Positions 1 to 12,979 are shown, numbered from the stretch's first letter. The stretch is 64,000 nt of DNA from Enchytraeus crypticus (GCA_905160935.1 CAJHZI010000435.1:124001-188000); one strand, 5' to 3'. Numbers and translations: made by a program. Notes: generated by a model not told the origin, from the letters alone.

Positions 1-304
1 AGTCGCCTTCTTCGGCCTAGTAATTCCCCTTTGATCAATTGTGCAGTTTACGGTAGATGAAAGACTCCACTAGATACTGTTCACATCAACTTTAAAGGCA
101 TTTTATTATCAACCTGTTACAACGAAACTTTGTTCAACGCAAACAGTGACAGTATACTACTCACATGTACTGTTTGTTGATACTCCAATAGCGTTCCTTT
201 AAATCATTAGCATCAGTGGCCATTACAATTCTACAGTCTTGTTGATGTAGCCACACTGTCTATACGAAGTAGTAATATAATTGAGTATGTATATACATGT
301 ATAA

Positions 305-307
<3 letters not shown>

Positions 308-359
<52 letters not shown>

Positions 360-394
360 CGTGTATAATTATATATATATATATATATATACGC
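308..394. repeat. (TA)n microsatellite pair
   Basis: Two alternating TA runs (about 308-348 and 370-392) are separated by a short imperfect spacer. Confidence 0.9.
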
Positions 395-664
395 TAATAT
401 AATTAGCACATTAGCACATTATGTCCACAGAAAAGCAGCAGAGACACAAACATCCTATTTGTCACAATTAAGCTGCAGAAAAATAGACCAGCCTTGTTTA
501 TAATGCTATGAAAATTACACCTGTAAAATTCTTATGCCAAATAAAAATAATAATAATATATTTCTAAATCAAAATCAAAAATAATAGAAATGAAGAAAAA
601 AATTATACGTTAAATTTAGGTCACTAAACAGCAGGCTCTGCTGTACTTTTGAATCTCTCTCTCT

Positions 665-1020
<356 letters not shown>

Positions 1021-1039
1021 TATTTTTTTCTTAAATTTT

Positions 1040-1239
1040 TATTTACTCCGGTGTAAAGAACCTGGGGTTTGATAAAAACGATTCGAGCAATGCATGCTGA
1101 ATCGCCGCCCGGCTACTCGAGGCCATCAATCGGCTTAAAAGAATTATTGAGGCAGACGGCATTAAATCTTTGCAAAGTCATGGAAAGCTTTTACCAAAGA
1201 AAATATGTCTCTCGCTTATCGCCGGTTTGCTCTGCAATA

Positions 1240-1308
<69 letters not shown>

Positions 1309-1310
1309 AG
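1040..1310 (+). repeat. Dispersed repeat with (ATT)n run
   Basis: Bases 1040-1165 (ending GGCAGACGGCATTAAA) match 12980-13100 in inverted orientation with only scattered differences, so this is an interspersed element. A long (ATT)n run (about 1222-1306) follows about 60 bases later. The family is not identified. Confidence 0.6.
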
Positions 1311-3479
1311 CGAACATCTGGAAACCAATGCCTTTTAGATGATATTTTAAATTATATATCCTGACATTTTAAATGATATGCTCTGGTGTGCATTTTACTC
1401 CCGTAGGTTCGAATCTCTGTTCTGTTGAGAAGACATTGGACCTTCATATGACTGAGCCACTCATGGGACCAGGGAATCAATTATTTACTAAAACCTGTGT
1501 CACGGTTTAAATAGTGGCAATGCGAGTATTATCTTCACCGATATTGACTGTCTTTATATACTGACTGTATGCGTACCACTAAACTACGATCTGAACTGGA
1601 TTTCTAGATTTTAGATTATGCACCGTTTTTAGACCCGTTTTGCTCGTCGGCTAGGATTTAGACTAATAGTGCTGGATGTTGTCTTTGACGACATTGGAGC
1701 TCTATCTGTAGCAGAAGATGTTGTTTAACTTTTAAAATAGTCCCAGGTCTCCGTTGTACTAAACACTATTGTTTATCTCTGTACAGATGCGCTTTGTAAC
1801 AGGATATAACCCTTGTTCAGTTATGCTGGAAGAGCAGGACAACAAATTAAATAAAACTTGTTATTCCAGCAACAGTAGTAAATAGTTAAGACCACCCCTG
1901 TCAATATCCACAAGTATCTATTTATTTATGTGTATTATTCGTATCTGCCATATGATGGTGAATAAAAGAATATATAGCTTTTGTCATATTATAGTTTAGT
2001 TATGGTGTTTTGCATTCTAGAAGAGTTTGTTTTTGAATCCAGTTATTCATCCCACAAAAGTTCTATCTATGGAGCATCTAGCCGAGTCGTTAGCGTGTTC
2101 GTCTGTTGATTCAGTAACCTTGGTTGGAAGCCTAGTTCCATATAATTATGTGTTTATAAATATTCCCCCTGGTCCCGATTTGTTGTCCTCGAGACTTGGT
2201 CTTGGTTTTGTGGCTTCTCTAGACCGGGTCCTGTCAGTCTTGGTCTTGGTCTCGGTTTAGAGGGGTCTGGTCTGGTCTTAGTCTCAGACTTTTTGACTAA
2301 AAGTCTGCCAGGATTCAAGGAAAAATGTGACTTCTTCTCGAGATCAGTTGTAAATTGGCGACCTACATTGCAGGGACTTTATTAATTATGCAAAACCCAA
2401 AATAAACTATCAACTTAGTGTTGCAGTTAGTATATAAGAGAGAGAACTGTGTTTATTATTTTGTATCACGAATCAACGCACACACATAAGTAAATAGATC
2501 AATCAAGATTCAAATAAACGGTCACCACTCTAATTCTATCTATCCAGCTGATTGCCTATAATATTGTATAACAGAGATATGCATTTAAAATGTGACTAAA
2601 ACCTAACGTGAAAATTTAATAAAAATAAAAATATTAACATAGCCTAACCAATGAGAGTATATAATGAAAATATAAGCATTTGCTATTGTTGTCAGAGACA
2701 GTACATATATTTCTTACAATTTATAATCAGATGAATTTAGAAGGCAAGACACAGACTGTTGCGCTAGCATAAACTGATTGTTTCAATATAAGCAGATATT
2801 TAGTCTGGGGTCTGTGTACACTTCGGCTATTGTGTTCGTTTAGGCTTCGGGTCTGTGTACACTTGAAGCTGTCGGTGCCATCCAAGAAATATTGGAGTTT
2901 CTCTGGGGCCTCGGCAAATGTGTGAATTTCTAAATAAAGTCCCAGACTACTGCCATCTGTTGAATGGTGAAGTTAGCGTGGTCGTTTTTACACTCTCCGT
3001 CTACATCTTTGATCTTCACTCACCAAGCACAGATTATCTCTTAGAAGAGAGTCTGAGTGGAAAAAGAATTTTAGTGAAAGTAGCTCATACATGATATAAA
3101 TGAACACTAGAAAGAAATGGACACAAATGGACACAAAATCATCTCAGAAACTATACTCTACAAGCCTCTTTAGTGTTTGGATCAGACAAAGCTTTGTCGT
3201 GGGCGTATGTCGCTCGAATCAGTGCTTAATTATATAACTGCTGTTTTGAACCGTGAAATCAGATTGCTAACATAACTATGTATCCTGGACCTGCCATTTT
3301 TCATAAAACTAGTAGAAGAAATAAGTAGCATACATAATAGCTCATTGCACAGGGAGTACAATCATTTACTGTTTTGTGCCCGGGATACAGCAGAATAGAT
3401 CGACCGTTAACTGCGCGTGTTGTAATGTGTGAAGAGAAGAGGAATAAGGCATTAGAATATTGACGACTGATGAAGAGAA

Positions 3480-3600
3480 TAGGAAGACCACGTGAAACTA
3501 CCTCAGAAGTCATATTATTCTTAAGTTTATGCAATGTATCGAATGTGTGGATAAAGCATCAGCTGGAGAGCCTTTCACGAAGGAAGTAACCAGTTAACAT
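3480..3600 (+). mobile_element. Degraded GA-family LINE-derived fragment
   Basis: The stretch carries the block seen in better copies at 10790-11010 and 29880-30060 (CTACCTCAGAAGTCATAT..., a GGATAA...GC block, and GGAG...GAGCAAGAGA). The GA tail is missing here. Confidence 0.45.
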
Positions 3601-4529
3601 TTGGAGTGATCTTTTTGGAGCAAGAGAACAGCTGTTAGTAGGAATAAGTACCTTGGACATGACACTTGGTGAAACAGTAGAGGCGAGTATTGTGAGTTAC
3701 ATTGGTCGCCTCGTAGCAGACTTACGGTCAAGAGAGGACACTGACTATAAATCAAGAGCTTCCACTTTTACCGGAGAATGTTTGACGACTATAACGCAGT
3801 AATTAGATCTTCTATCTTGTTGTAATTCATGAATAAGCGTCATTTCAACTTAATTTAATTCGATCGTGTTGGTATGCATAGTTTTCTAACTTCTAAATGT
3901 GCCTACCCTCACACCACATCACGTTAAACTATAGGATTTCACAAATCTCTTGCAGATGTCAGAGCCAAAGCTGTGGTCGTAAATTGCAAATAAAATTTGA
4001 CAGTAATAAAAAGCACTGCTCCAATGTATTAGGATATAATTATTTTAAAAGGCACAGATTACGAAGTTACAGGCAGAAATTGTTGCTTACTTTATTATCT
4101 ATTTAGCAACATAATACGAAAACATCATTTGATGATAGTTTAAGAATAATACTCTCATACACAATAGTTTGAGTCACTTGAAAAGTAGCAGAGGCTAATT
4201 AATTCATAAGCTAGAACGTGTAGTTTTCAACGCAAACGGTCTTTCGCACAAGCAGCATTGAAGAATGAGGCCGATACAGCAAGGTTAATTCGAATGAAAG
4301 CCTTAATTGAATCAGTTACCTCAAACCTCAAAGTTCGCTGTGTTACCATAAAGCTTTCCTCTGTTATCTGAACAGTCCTATATTACAAGATGATCGGGTT
4401 AACGTCAATATCAGTCAAACGAGACATCATCCGTGACGAACCGAGCAAAATAGATTAAATTTTGTTTCCTCCTACTTTCAAAGCAGTTCAAAGCGTTTTA
4501 TTAAAATTTATGCAAAAACAATTAAACAA

Positions 4530-4650
4530 TAATAAGGCTTAACGTCCGTGTATTTCCTTATCGTAGGATGATGCCATGGGCGTCTATTACCCAGACCAAT
4601 CCGCAAAATAAATTTGCTGAGGAAAGGACTAACTACAACGTTTCGTTTAG
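4530..4650 (-). repeat. Dispersed repeat fragment
   Basis: The order of blocks (GGCTTAACGTCC..., CCAGACCAATCCGC, TTTGCTGAGGAAAGGAC) recurs at 58015-58145. It is a degraded interspersed element of unknown class. Confidence 0.45.
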
Positions 4651-5344
4651 GCAGCAGCGAATATAGCCTATATCATAGAGCAGAAAATGTACGTATGCTA
4701 CTTCTAATCGACCACCATTCACAATGATCATTCTACAAGCTCCAAGCAATAGAAGCATTAACAAAAACACATTGCGTTATAAATCTGTCTACAATATTTT
4801 AAAATAATGATGGCAAGAACATTTAAATATACATATAAATCATTTCTAATACATGAACTAAAAAGGAAACACTTTAGGACGTAATTTACTTTTTATTATT
4901 TTATATATTTTTAGTGCTATTGGTTTATTTTGACCAAAGAAGGAAGCCATTCTATGGGTGTTACTGTCATTATAAATAACTGAAATGTTTTACTAAGGAT
5001 TGCGTAATTCACTGAATTAAATCTGTTAATTAAAAATTGGTAGCGTAATCCAACGTTATTCCATTAAAAAATCCCGTTCTAAATTATGAGCCAGCTTTCA
5101 TTGCCAGTTTCAATCAGGAATGAAGAGGAGTTAAGAAAATTAGAAAAATATTTCTGTTTAAAAACTAGCACTAAAATTAAAATTCTAGTATCATTCGCCC
5201 TTTTATCAAATTAAGCAAAAGCCAGTTAAAAATGAATTAATAAAATTAATCAGACGTTATATATGAACACCAAAATCTTTATCTTAACGGCGACAAGGCA
5301 GCGATACACTAGCCAAGTGATCGATTAATCGATTGATTGATTGA

Positions 5345-5547
5345 TTAGGCTCTCTTGAAGACGGCTAGCCCCAGTAGAGAAGCCACGGAGGCAGAGATGA
5401 GAGGTAGAGCGGAGACTTGCAGCAGACGTGTGGCGGAGTTACACTTGTCGTGGTAGCACGTGTAACAGTAGGCCAAATTGAACTTCTTACCAGAGTCGTC
5501 AGGACATTGGTCCTGTACCGGTGAACAGCCTCTCTGTACTCTCTTGT
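5345..5547 (-). CDS. Ly-6 gene, terminal coding exon
   Basis: It encodes residues 73-139: RGC, the CYTC and CN motifs, and the C-terminal hydrophobic GPI signal. The acceptor is TTGTTAAACAG|AC. The stop codon is followed directly by a short (GATT)n-like run on the opposite strand. Confidence 0.88.
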
Positions 5548-8500
5548 CTGTTTAACAACGACATGTAGAATTAAACAGTAAAAAAGCTAATGTTAAAGCT
5601 AATGTTAACATCAGTTTCTTCACTCGAAAGCGATATTAGTGAAAAAGAATTTGAACCTCTCACATACTGATCCGCGGTCGAATATCTTACCGATATTACC
5701 AATAGCTTCAGAAAAAACTGTTAGAAATAGTTAATATGAGTAAATGCGTAGTATGTGTAATATGAATCTTTATTACACCATCAAAAACGTGGTAGCAAGT
5801 TACAATAAACAAACAAAAAACACCACAATGCATTACAACAGATACTGCTGCATTGAAAATAAACCAAAATGAAATAAAATTACAAATATATAGCATAGAT
5901 TAACTACTTAATGTATGGCTAGTTAGACCTTTCGCTTTATTTATGCATATATTTCTTACAATTAAATTTTGACTTTTACAAGCCTTCATGACCAAATTAC
6001 ATTGATGTTTAATATATCTCTCTTTGATGCTCTGCACTCCAAATATATTCATACATAATGTAATATTATCTTTTTCCCTAATCTTAAATATCTTGCATAT
6101 TGCTCTACTTAGAGTAAAGTCAAGGCTATTTAAATCGGACGCTGTTAGATCAAGCGCCCCAATGGCATAAGTTAAGATTGGGATAGCCATTGATTCTAAT
6201 AGATGCACTGTAACATTAACATTAGATAAGTGACCTAATTTAGAATACAAAGTATTAAATACAGAGTAAAATTTACATTTCACATCTGAAAATGAAACTT
6301 TAAATTTTTTCCCAGCTACAAAGGTCACACCCAAATATTTGGTTTCTTTAACCCAGAGTATGCTCTTATTATTGGCCGTTACGCTAGGTCCCGTATTCCA
6401 GTATCTCTTTCCGAATCTCATACAATATGACTTATTTGTATTTAATTCAAGACCTACATCAATAAAACTTTTACAACATATATTAATCATAGTTTGTAAT
6501 TCACTTTTCGAAGGCGAAATTAATATAAGATCGTCGGCATACATAAAAGAGCCATAGCATAAATTGTTCATTCTACAACCATATTTAGATAATTTCGTCA
6601 AAATATTGTCTACATATACTGAGAATAACACAGGCGATAGAACGCCTCCTTGACGAACGCCACAATTAATTTTAAAATCACCGGAGTTGCATTTTCCCCA
6701 TCGTATTGTAGAACTCAGTTTAGAATACCAATCCGATAGTACTTTAACTAAGCATACTGGAACTGAACGTTGTAGAAGCTTATAGAAAAGGCAATTATGA
6801 TTAAGACGATCAAACGCTTTACTGACATCTAAACAGCAAATATTAACGGTTGAGTCATTTGTAACAAAGAAATCAATAACCGTTCTTACACTAAGGATAG
6901 CGTGTACACATCCTAGATTTCTCTTAAAGCCAAATTGTCTGTCATTTGAATGTAAATATTTACCAAAAATAAGAAGTATACACTGCTCAAATACTTTTGA
7001 TATTATCGGGCTTAACGTTATACCCCTAAAATTATCTAAGTTTTGGACACCTTTACTTGAAGTATCCTTTTGAATAGGTATTAAAAGGCCTTTACCAAAA
7101 CTTAATGGAACATAACCTGTAACAAATATAATGTAGAAAAGTTTGGCCAGTACTACATAAATACTAGGATGAGCATAGTCTAAATGTTCTCTCATTAGAT
7201 TATCAAATCCAGGTGATTTGCCTTTATGAAGCTTTGAAATTGCAATATCAATTGCCGTTGCATTAAATAAGCAATCGCTTAGTTCATTTACATTATTTAA
7301 TTTTAGTAATTCGGTTCGATTTTTCAACAGGCTTTTATATTTATTACACATTTTTGTGTTATATTCACAATTCATGTTATTAGATATGTGTTCAAAATGT
7401 ATTTTGAATTTTTCAGCTGCAGATTCTTCACTGTAATAGCTAGTGCGATCGTATGTGCAGTAGTTAGTGTGAGTGTAGGTGTAGTATGAACTTGCCAAAA
7501 ATCATGTTTTGTATCTTTTATGAGAGATCCCATTGTTTTCATTCTATGATTGTTATTTACGAATTGCCAGCTTTTGATAGTGAATATGTCAGCTAAGTTC
7601 CATTTTAAAACAAACATCCAGCACGCTACTGACTAGGTGCTATTGCCCCCCCTCCATACTCTGCCGCCTATGAAGATTTGAATCATGAGTGAAAACTGGG
7701 AAATGTCATAAATGTGGATCACAGTCATCAATCACACGGCTATTTCTGCAAACCATAATTGCAGATAATGAAAATTGAAAATAATGTATTTGAGCGATGA
7801 TTTCAACATAAGACGCTTTATTATTTGCTATTGCAGTCAATCATGAAGATCTTAGGATCTCAGTGGATGATTTCTCGAATGTGCCATTACTAAGGCGTGT
7901 ATGTGCGTATACTTTATTTTCTAAAGTAAAGACTAAAGCTGTAAAGTATAGCGTCTGTTTCCTATCACAAGAGAACTGTCAGATCTTAACCGTCTAGGAT
8001 TCAAACCGAGAGTCTCATGTTTATCAATCAAGCTTGCTATCTACTAACTATCCACACTGTAACACAGTGTGAGTAATAGAGTAACTGTTAAACAATTGCA
8101 ACATTTATTTTTAATGTAAATATACTATGCTATGTATTAAATATAAATATTTTATGATTTATCGCGAACCTAGATAAACTAGTATTCAAAGAAAGCTGAT
8201 TGCGACGATTATGCTATTTTGCACTAAAGTTAAAATTAACGCTATTTTATATAAATAATTACTATTATACAGTGTCTTAAAAGAAATAAAGACATGGCTC
8301 TAAAGTTTAAATAACGCGCTTATATAGGCTAAATATTATTGCAGGGTGTCTTATAAAGACGTATCAGAATGAATGAAGCTCTAAAGTAAACACGCATTAT
8401 AGTGAAATGATCAACTATGTTGATATCTACCGCTTTTAATACCACATGTTTAAACCATTAGACAATTTAGTCCATTTTCCGTATAACCAGTCCAGTGAAT

Positions 8501-8844
8501 GTCCGAGATTTTACTCGCAAATCTGTGGCTGTGATCGAACCCACGAAATTTCAATTCACCTCAGGATCTGTCATTTAAAACTTCATGACGTTACCCCTAC
8601 GCTCATTCTAAAATGTTATGATTTTACCGGTGTGAAAGTACTTGAAGCAGGACGTGATGCCAGATGGGCACGGCTTTAGCACGGCTGTTGTTTGTTGAGT
8701 CACATTGAAGGGATCCGGGCAGCTGTCGCAAGTGTAGCAATTCACATTGGGCTTATGAGCGGGGGCCTGTGTGGGACCATCCCCCCTCACTGAAACAACG
8801 GCCAGCAAACCAAACACAACAGCAACACTGAAAATGGACTTCAT
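5345..8844 (-). CDS. Ly-6/uPAR (LU-domain) GPI-anchored protein
   Basis: Two coding exons (8844-8628 and 5547-5345) join in phase 1 to give 139 residues. Residues 1-20 are a hydrophobic signal peptide ending in a VRG|D-like cleavage site. Ten cysteines (36, 39, 42, 59, 66, 80, 87, 100, 103, 108) and the terminal CN pair (C108-N109) follow the three-finger LU pattern, including CYTCDSC near the start, RGC in the middle and CYTCYHDKCN at the end. Residues 114-135 are hydrophobic and end in a short basic tail, as in a GPI-attachment signal. Members of this family are cell-surface ligands or modulators of channels and receptors; the specific partner here is unknown. An acceptor (CTTGTTTCAG) lies 26 nt before the ATG, so a 5' UTR exon is expected upstream. 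The 3-kb intron contains a SINE and a LINE. I am sure of the fold and unsure of the orthology. Confidence 0.88.
5620..5705 (-). mobile_element. SINE family A fragment
   Basis: The block CATACTGATCCGCGGTCGAA and its flanks match the reverse complement of the better family A copies at 11920, 34448 and 62768. The copy is truncated and lies in the Ly-6 intron. Confidence 0.6.
5705..7640 (-). mobile_element. 5'-truncated LINE (non-LTR retrotransposon)
   Basis: This is a reverse-transcriptase-bearing element inserted in the Ly-6 intron, in the sense orientation of that gene. No endonuclease domain is visible upstream, so the copy is 5' truncated. The exact ends and target-site duplication were not resolved. 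Confidence 0.75.
5900..7498 (-). pseudogene. LINE reverse transcriptase, nearly intact
   Basis: The open frame of about 530 residues carries the retroelement reverse-transcriptase motifs in order: KGKSPGFD, FRGITLSPIISKVFEQ, QFGFKRNLGC, the catalytic CCLDVSKAFDRLNH, the GVRQGGVLSPVLFS loop, FMYADDLILIS with the YADD active site, LELNTNKS and VKETKYLGV. Upstream, at about 7440-7617, the frame shifts within a short CACT-rich repeat, and the region before the RT continues in another frame (DFWQV...). The enzyme would copy its own RNA at a nicked target. The copy is broken at its 5' end but young enough to keep a 1.6-kb open frame. The clade is not resolved. Confidence 0.85.
7980..8050 (-). mobile_element. 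Possible tRNA-derived SINE head
   Basis: On the minus strand a GGTTTGAATCCTAG B-box-like block follows an A-box-like TTAGTAGATAGC at tRNA spacing. Only the head is visible. Confidence 0.35.
8390..8620 (-). mobile_element. SINE family C, intron copy
   Basis: This near-complete copy begins only a few bases downstream of the Ly-6 exon 1 donor (in gene sense). It carries the GGGTTCGATCAC B-box-like block and the terminal GATATCAACATAGTTGATCA palindromic block. Confidence 0.65.
8628..8844 (-). CDS. Ly-6 gene, coding exon 1
   Basis: It encodes residues 1-72 plus one base: signal peptide, N-terminal linker (GDGPTQAPAHKP) and the first five cysteines. The donor is ACCG|GTAAAA. The longer reading frame upstream of this ATG crosses a good acceptor at 8871, so I chose MKSIF as the start. 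Confidence 0.88.
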
Positions 8845-9076
8845 TTTCTCCTCAGCAACAAGCTTAAGTGCTGAAACAAGAAAACAACGAGATATAATTA
8901 GAGGTCTACATTTCATGGTAGAAATAATTTTAGTATATTATTATAATTTTAGTATATTATTGTATCTTAATCAGGATATAAGAAAAACAACAGAAGATAT
9001 TTATGACAGTTGATGGTTGAAAATATTTCATTATATTTAGTTATCACAGCTATTATTATTGACTTTCATTATGAGT

Positions 9077-9364
9077 CTAAGCAAATGGATGCAAAAAAAC
9101 GGAAACCGAAATGATCAGAGCAGCAATGGATAGAGATATATGAAGGACATGATCATGACCATGATCATGACCATGACCATGACCATGATCATGACCATGA
9201 CCATGACCATGACCATGACCATGACCATGATCATAATCATGACCATGACTATGAACATGACCATGACCATGACTATGAACATGACCATGACCATGACCTT
9301 GACCAAGATCATGAACATGACCACCTAGGCTTGCAATACACAGCGGAACTAGGAGAAGAATCAC
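9077..9364 (-). repeat. (CATGAC)n array with His/Gly/Asp-rich frame
   Basis: An imperfect hexanucleotide array (about 9148-9322) alternates CATGAC and CATGAT. On the minus strand it reads as a His-Gly/His-Asp repeat flanked by a hydrophobic N-terminal stretch ([12 protein letters not shown]) and a hydrophobic C-terminus ending in a stop. The apparent start is GTG, not ATG, and a possible acceptor (TTCTTCTCCTAG) lies inside the hydrophobic segment. I treat it as a repeat; a real exon is possible but unproven. Confidence 0.5.
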
Positions 9365-9764
9365 AGTAATATTTCATTTCTTATCATATCGTCTAAATGC
9401 ACGAACAATAGTTCATCTGAGTTGTTTCAAAGACATCTAGTAAAAATTTCTGATGCATCTGGAAATCATGTTCGAGTTATTTTAATCGTTTGATTAAAAT
9501 ACTTAGTGTTAAGTAAACCTTTAAGTGTTCGTATCTTTCCAATTATAAATGACGCATTGTGGTTGAAACTATAGTTGACAAAAGTTAGGCACTTGATAAA
9601 TAGACAAAATAGAAAGAAGAGCAGGATATCACATGTTCCAAGAGGGGAATATTTCATATTAGAAGGAGGAATGGATAGAAAGGCCGAAATATGAAATATT
9701 GAATGATTTTATAACGCATGCGTTTATGGACATGAAAAGATTGGCACAGGATAGAACTATTTAA

Positions 9765-9803
9765 GGAGCAATTATCCATGGACTTGCCACCAAGCAGTGC
9801 GCG

Positions 9804-9841
<38 letters not shown>
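9765..9841 (+). mobile_element. GA-family 3' end with (GA)n tail
   Basis: The block CCATGGACTTGCCACCAAGCAG, then a GTGCG..AAGAGA block, runs straight into a (GA)n run. This is the diagnostic 3' junction of the GA-tailed family seen complete at 31105-31440. Confidence 0.6.
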
Positions 9842-9842
<1 letters not shown>

Positions 9843-10499
9843 AGAGAATAAGAGAGAGATTTTCACTTTTTGTTTTTAGAGAGAGATTCACTTTTTGATC
9901 TCAAAAATCTACATTAGCATTTTATAATTCTAATCGGTTTGACGAACTTAAACCTAAGTTCCACTAAGAAAAGTGACATTTTTATAAGTAAATGAGACTC
10001 AACAATTTCTGCTGCTGCTCAATCTTTTGATTCATCATTAAAAGTCGACGTTCACCACGAGCGCTCATAACCGCATCTAACCTCTATCATATCGCTACTG
10101 AAACAAAATAGAGCGTAATCGAGAGCAAAGTACAATTGAAATATTTCTTCTATTTTTCACATTATATCTCAAGAAATCTCACCTAATCAGAAGAACCTGC
10201 AGACTTGAAATAAAGCCTGAGCAATATTCAGCTGCTCCGGAAGTCTGGTGCCCGGAGAGCTTCGGCTGAAACAACAACAACAACAAGCTACTAATATTTA
10301 TGAGCCTTTACCAGACTCATCCAGCAGCTCACTTAATTAGCTAAAGGGCTTCCGTTAACATTAAAAAAGACGTCTGGCCCGTTAACAGGGTAGAATAGGG
10401 GACTTATTCCCCCAAATGTTTAGGTCCCCGTTACTTTAATTTGAAAGTTATTATTTATACATTTTATTAATTATTTAAATATATTTAGCAATTTTTGCT

Positions 10500-10690
10500 T
10501 TATCCATGTTGGGTCTGGGTTGCTGAAGAATAGAACAATCGTTGGGTTCCTGAAGGATAGACAAACCGTAGGCCGCACCGAACGCGTCGTAATAGGTGAG
10601 AGAGCACTAAGATCCAAACCAACGTCAGAAAGGGCATTAGGTTGCTGAGTGCCTAGGCTCCAGAGATTGCAATAACATTTTCTTAGCTTG
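10500..10690 (+). mobile_element. GAT-family repeat fragment
   Basis: The copy carries the conserved blocks of the family (GGGTTGCTGAAGAATAGA, GCACTAAGATCCAAACCAAC, GTGCCTAGGCTCCAGA) and lacks the (GAT)n tail. Confidence 0.6.
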
Positions 10691-10789
10691 ACAAATATTA
10701 AATTATGACTCTAGAGAAAATGATGACGATTTGTCAGTTTTTGATAGATCTTTTTTATTTTTAGACCATGAATTGCAAGTATCGTAAGA

Positions 10790-11010
10790 GGCAATTAATC
10801 AGAAATTGATGAAGGCCTCGGGAAACCGTCTCAGAAGCCATACATGTATTTTCCAAGCTATATGTATTTTATCTATACATACGATATGGATAAGGCGCAG
10901 ATGTTGTGAACAAATTAAGTTGTTGATCCATGGTGTGCTCCTTGTGGAGCGTGAAAGGAGACTCTGAGTATGAATATGTGCCGTGGATCACTTGGCTAAA
11001 CACTACATTT
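10790..11010 (+). mobile_element. GA-family fragment
   Basis: The blocks CTCAGAAGCCATA, GATATGGATAAGGC, GTTGATCCATGG, TCTGAGTATGAATATG and CACTTGGC match the copy at 29880-30060. The tail is lost. Confidence 0.55.
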
Positions 11011-11799
11011 GAACGGGGTTAAGAGAACTTTGTATGGCAGTGAGCATCAAGAAACGTCAAATAGGAAATTTTGGTCTCGATTAGCAGTTGGATGGGCAGC
11101 CACTTAAAAGATCTAATGCTGGCAGATTTGAATGATATCCCCGGGGTGATAGCATTTAGTTTGTTCCAAGCGAGTAACTATCAATTAATTTCATTGTATG
11201 AATTGCATCAATAGCGCTATAAAAAAGCAATAAATAATACTAACCATGGAATGAAGGCTAATAATAAAGATAACTACAAAACTAAACAAAGAAATTCTGT
11301 AGGTCATGTGTGAACACTAATAGTTTCTGAGGAGTTTTCTAATGGCATTCATCGGATATTTTGCTTTCGCTTAACACCAAGAAGCCGCTAGAGCCATCAT
11401 TTAACTATTCACGTAAACATATAAATGCAAGTGCAATCAGTGCACTATATTCTTCAAAACAAATGGGCAATTATTAACTACGAATTATTATTTTATTTCG
11501 GTTAACTTCTGGCTGACAGGAAGACCGGACACTTGGAGTAGCAAAAGATTCTGCTTAATGTATTGTAGTTTTCACTGAGAGATGTTATAGTTGTGTTCTG
11601 ACGCAGAGGCCGTCTAATCTCAAAATATAATAACGTTAAGCCAAGATGTGCAGTAGAGGTGTAAGAAAATGCTTGAATCTGAATTCCAATGGTAGATATT
11701 TTAAGTCGGAATAAAGTTACAAAACCCAACTGACTTTACGACAGAAGGAGATGCTACCATGCTGTGGTAGAGAATCGATGTCTAGAGCAGACGTTAGAA

Positions 11800-11895
11800 T
11801 GATACAATGCTTTGGTAATGCAAGATAGATACGTCCCTGACATTGCTTTATGGCGACGAACAGGACGTTAAATTCTTATTGATTGATTGATTGGT
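11800..11895 (+). mobile_element. SINE family B 3' part with (GATT)n
   Basis: The body ACGTCCCTGACATTGCTTTA, then GGCGACGAACAGGACGTTAAATT, is followed by a short (GATT)n tail. Family A has a related body, so the two families share a central domain. Confidence 0.6.
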
Positions 11896-11919
11896 AGAGA
11901 AGCGATGGACAGAGCAGAC

Positions 11920-12075
11920 GGCTGGAGCCAGTGGCGATGTCGATAAGATATTCGACCGCGGATCAGTATGTGTGTGGTTCAAATCCTGGGCTCGTCCGTC
12001 ACTGACATCGCTTTCGAGTGAGGAAATTGACGGTAATATTAACTTTACCAGGTTTACCGGACGTTAGATCGGGCG
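11920..12075 (+). mobile_element. SINE family A, near-complete copy
   Basis: The head GGCTGGAGCCAGTGGCGATG leads to a perfect B-box (GGTTCAAATCC). The body follows: GTCACTGACATCGCTTTCGA, GTGAGGAAA, TAATATTAACTTTACCAG. The layout is a tRNA-derived pol III unit. Confidence 0.7.
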
Positions 12076-12979
12076 CCTAAATATTCTGAGACTTGGTTCT
12101 AAAGTTATAATCTGGGCGGTGACGATTAGACCCTTTCTTGCTTGAGGATTTACTGAGACTCTCGTTTTCTAGGGCAAAGAATAAGAATAAGAATAATGAC
12201 AGTAAGATTTATATTATAGAGTTAGAAAATAAAGAAAATAAAAATAAGGAGTTTAAAACATCAGAATTGTTCTGCAGTTTACAATGCTAATTTGCAATAT
12301 TTTTATCATCAGTTAATGGACTTAGAATTATGGAATGGAATTAAAATATTTAAAATTATTAAATAATATTCCGTACACACCGAAATTAGGTCACACAATA
12401 ATATATAAACACAAAAAATGCACTATCTTGTTGCCGACTAATTATCATATAATGTCTCGAAAGATGGTTTCTTTAAAATATTGTCTTCAAGATTAAGGTA
12501 ACATTTCAATTTTTTGTTAAATTAACAATTTGCAATGTCAATTTTCTATAGTTTGAAAATATCAGGGTGGCAGAACATCAGTTGTTTTCTATCACAGAGT
12601 TTCACTGGCCTGGTTGTTTATGTAACGAAATAGTTTAATGGAGTTGGTTGAAGAAAGCAGCTTAGGAGTTCTTCACTATCGTGTGGTGATATCAGATAAT
12701 TTGAGTAGGAAGTCTTGCTGGTTACTTCATGCAAATTAGTTAACATTGATCGTCAAGTAAGAAAAATAATAAGAACAGTACTTCCATTGTTGTATTTACT
12801 AAACGAGTGACTAAGAATATTTATGGCCTGTACTTTTTCATTGTGCAATGGTTAATTGTTCGCTGTAAATAATTGGTTAATTGGTAATAGCATTATTATT
12901 ATTATTAAAAAACTAATAGTAATAATAACAATAATAATTAATGTTTATAATAATAATATATGTTTATAATAATATGTGC

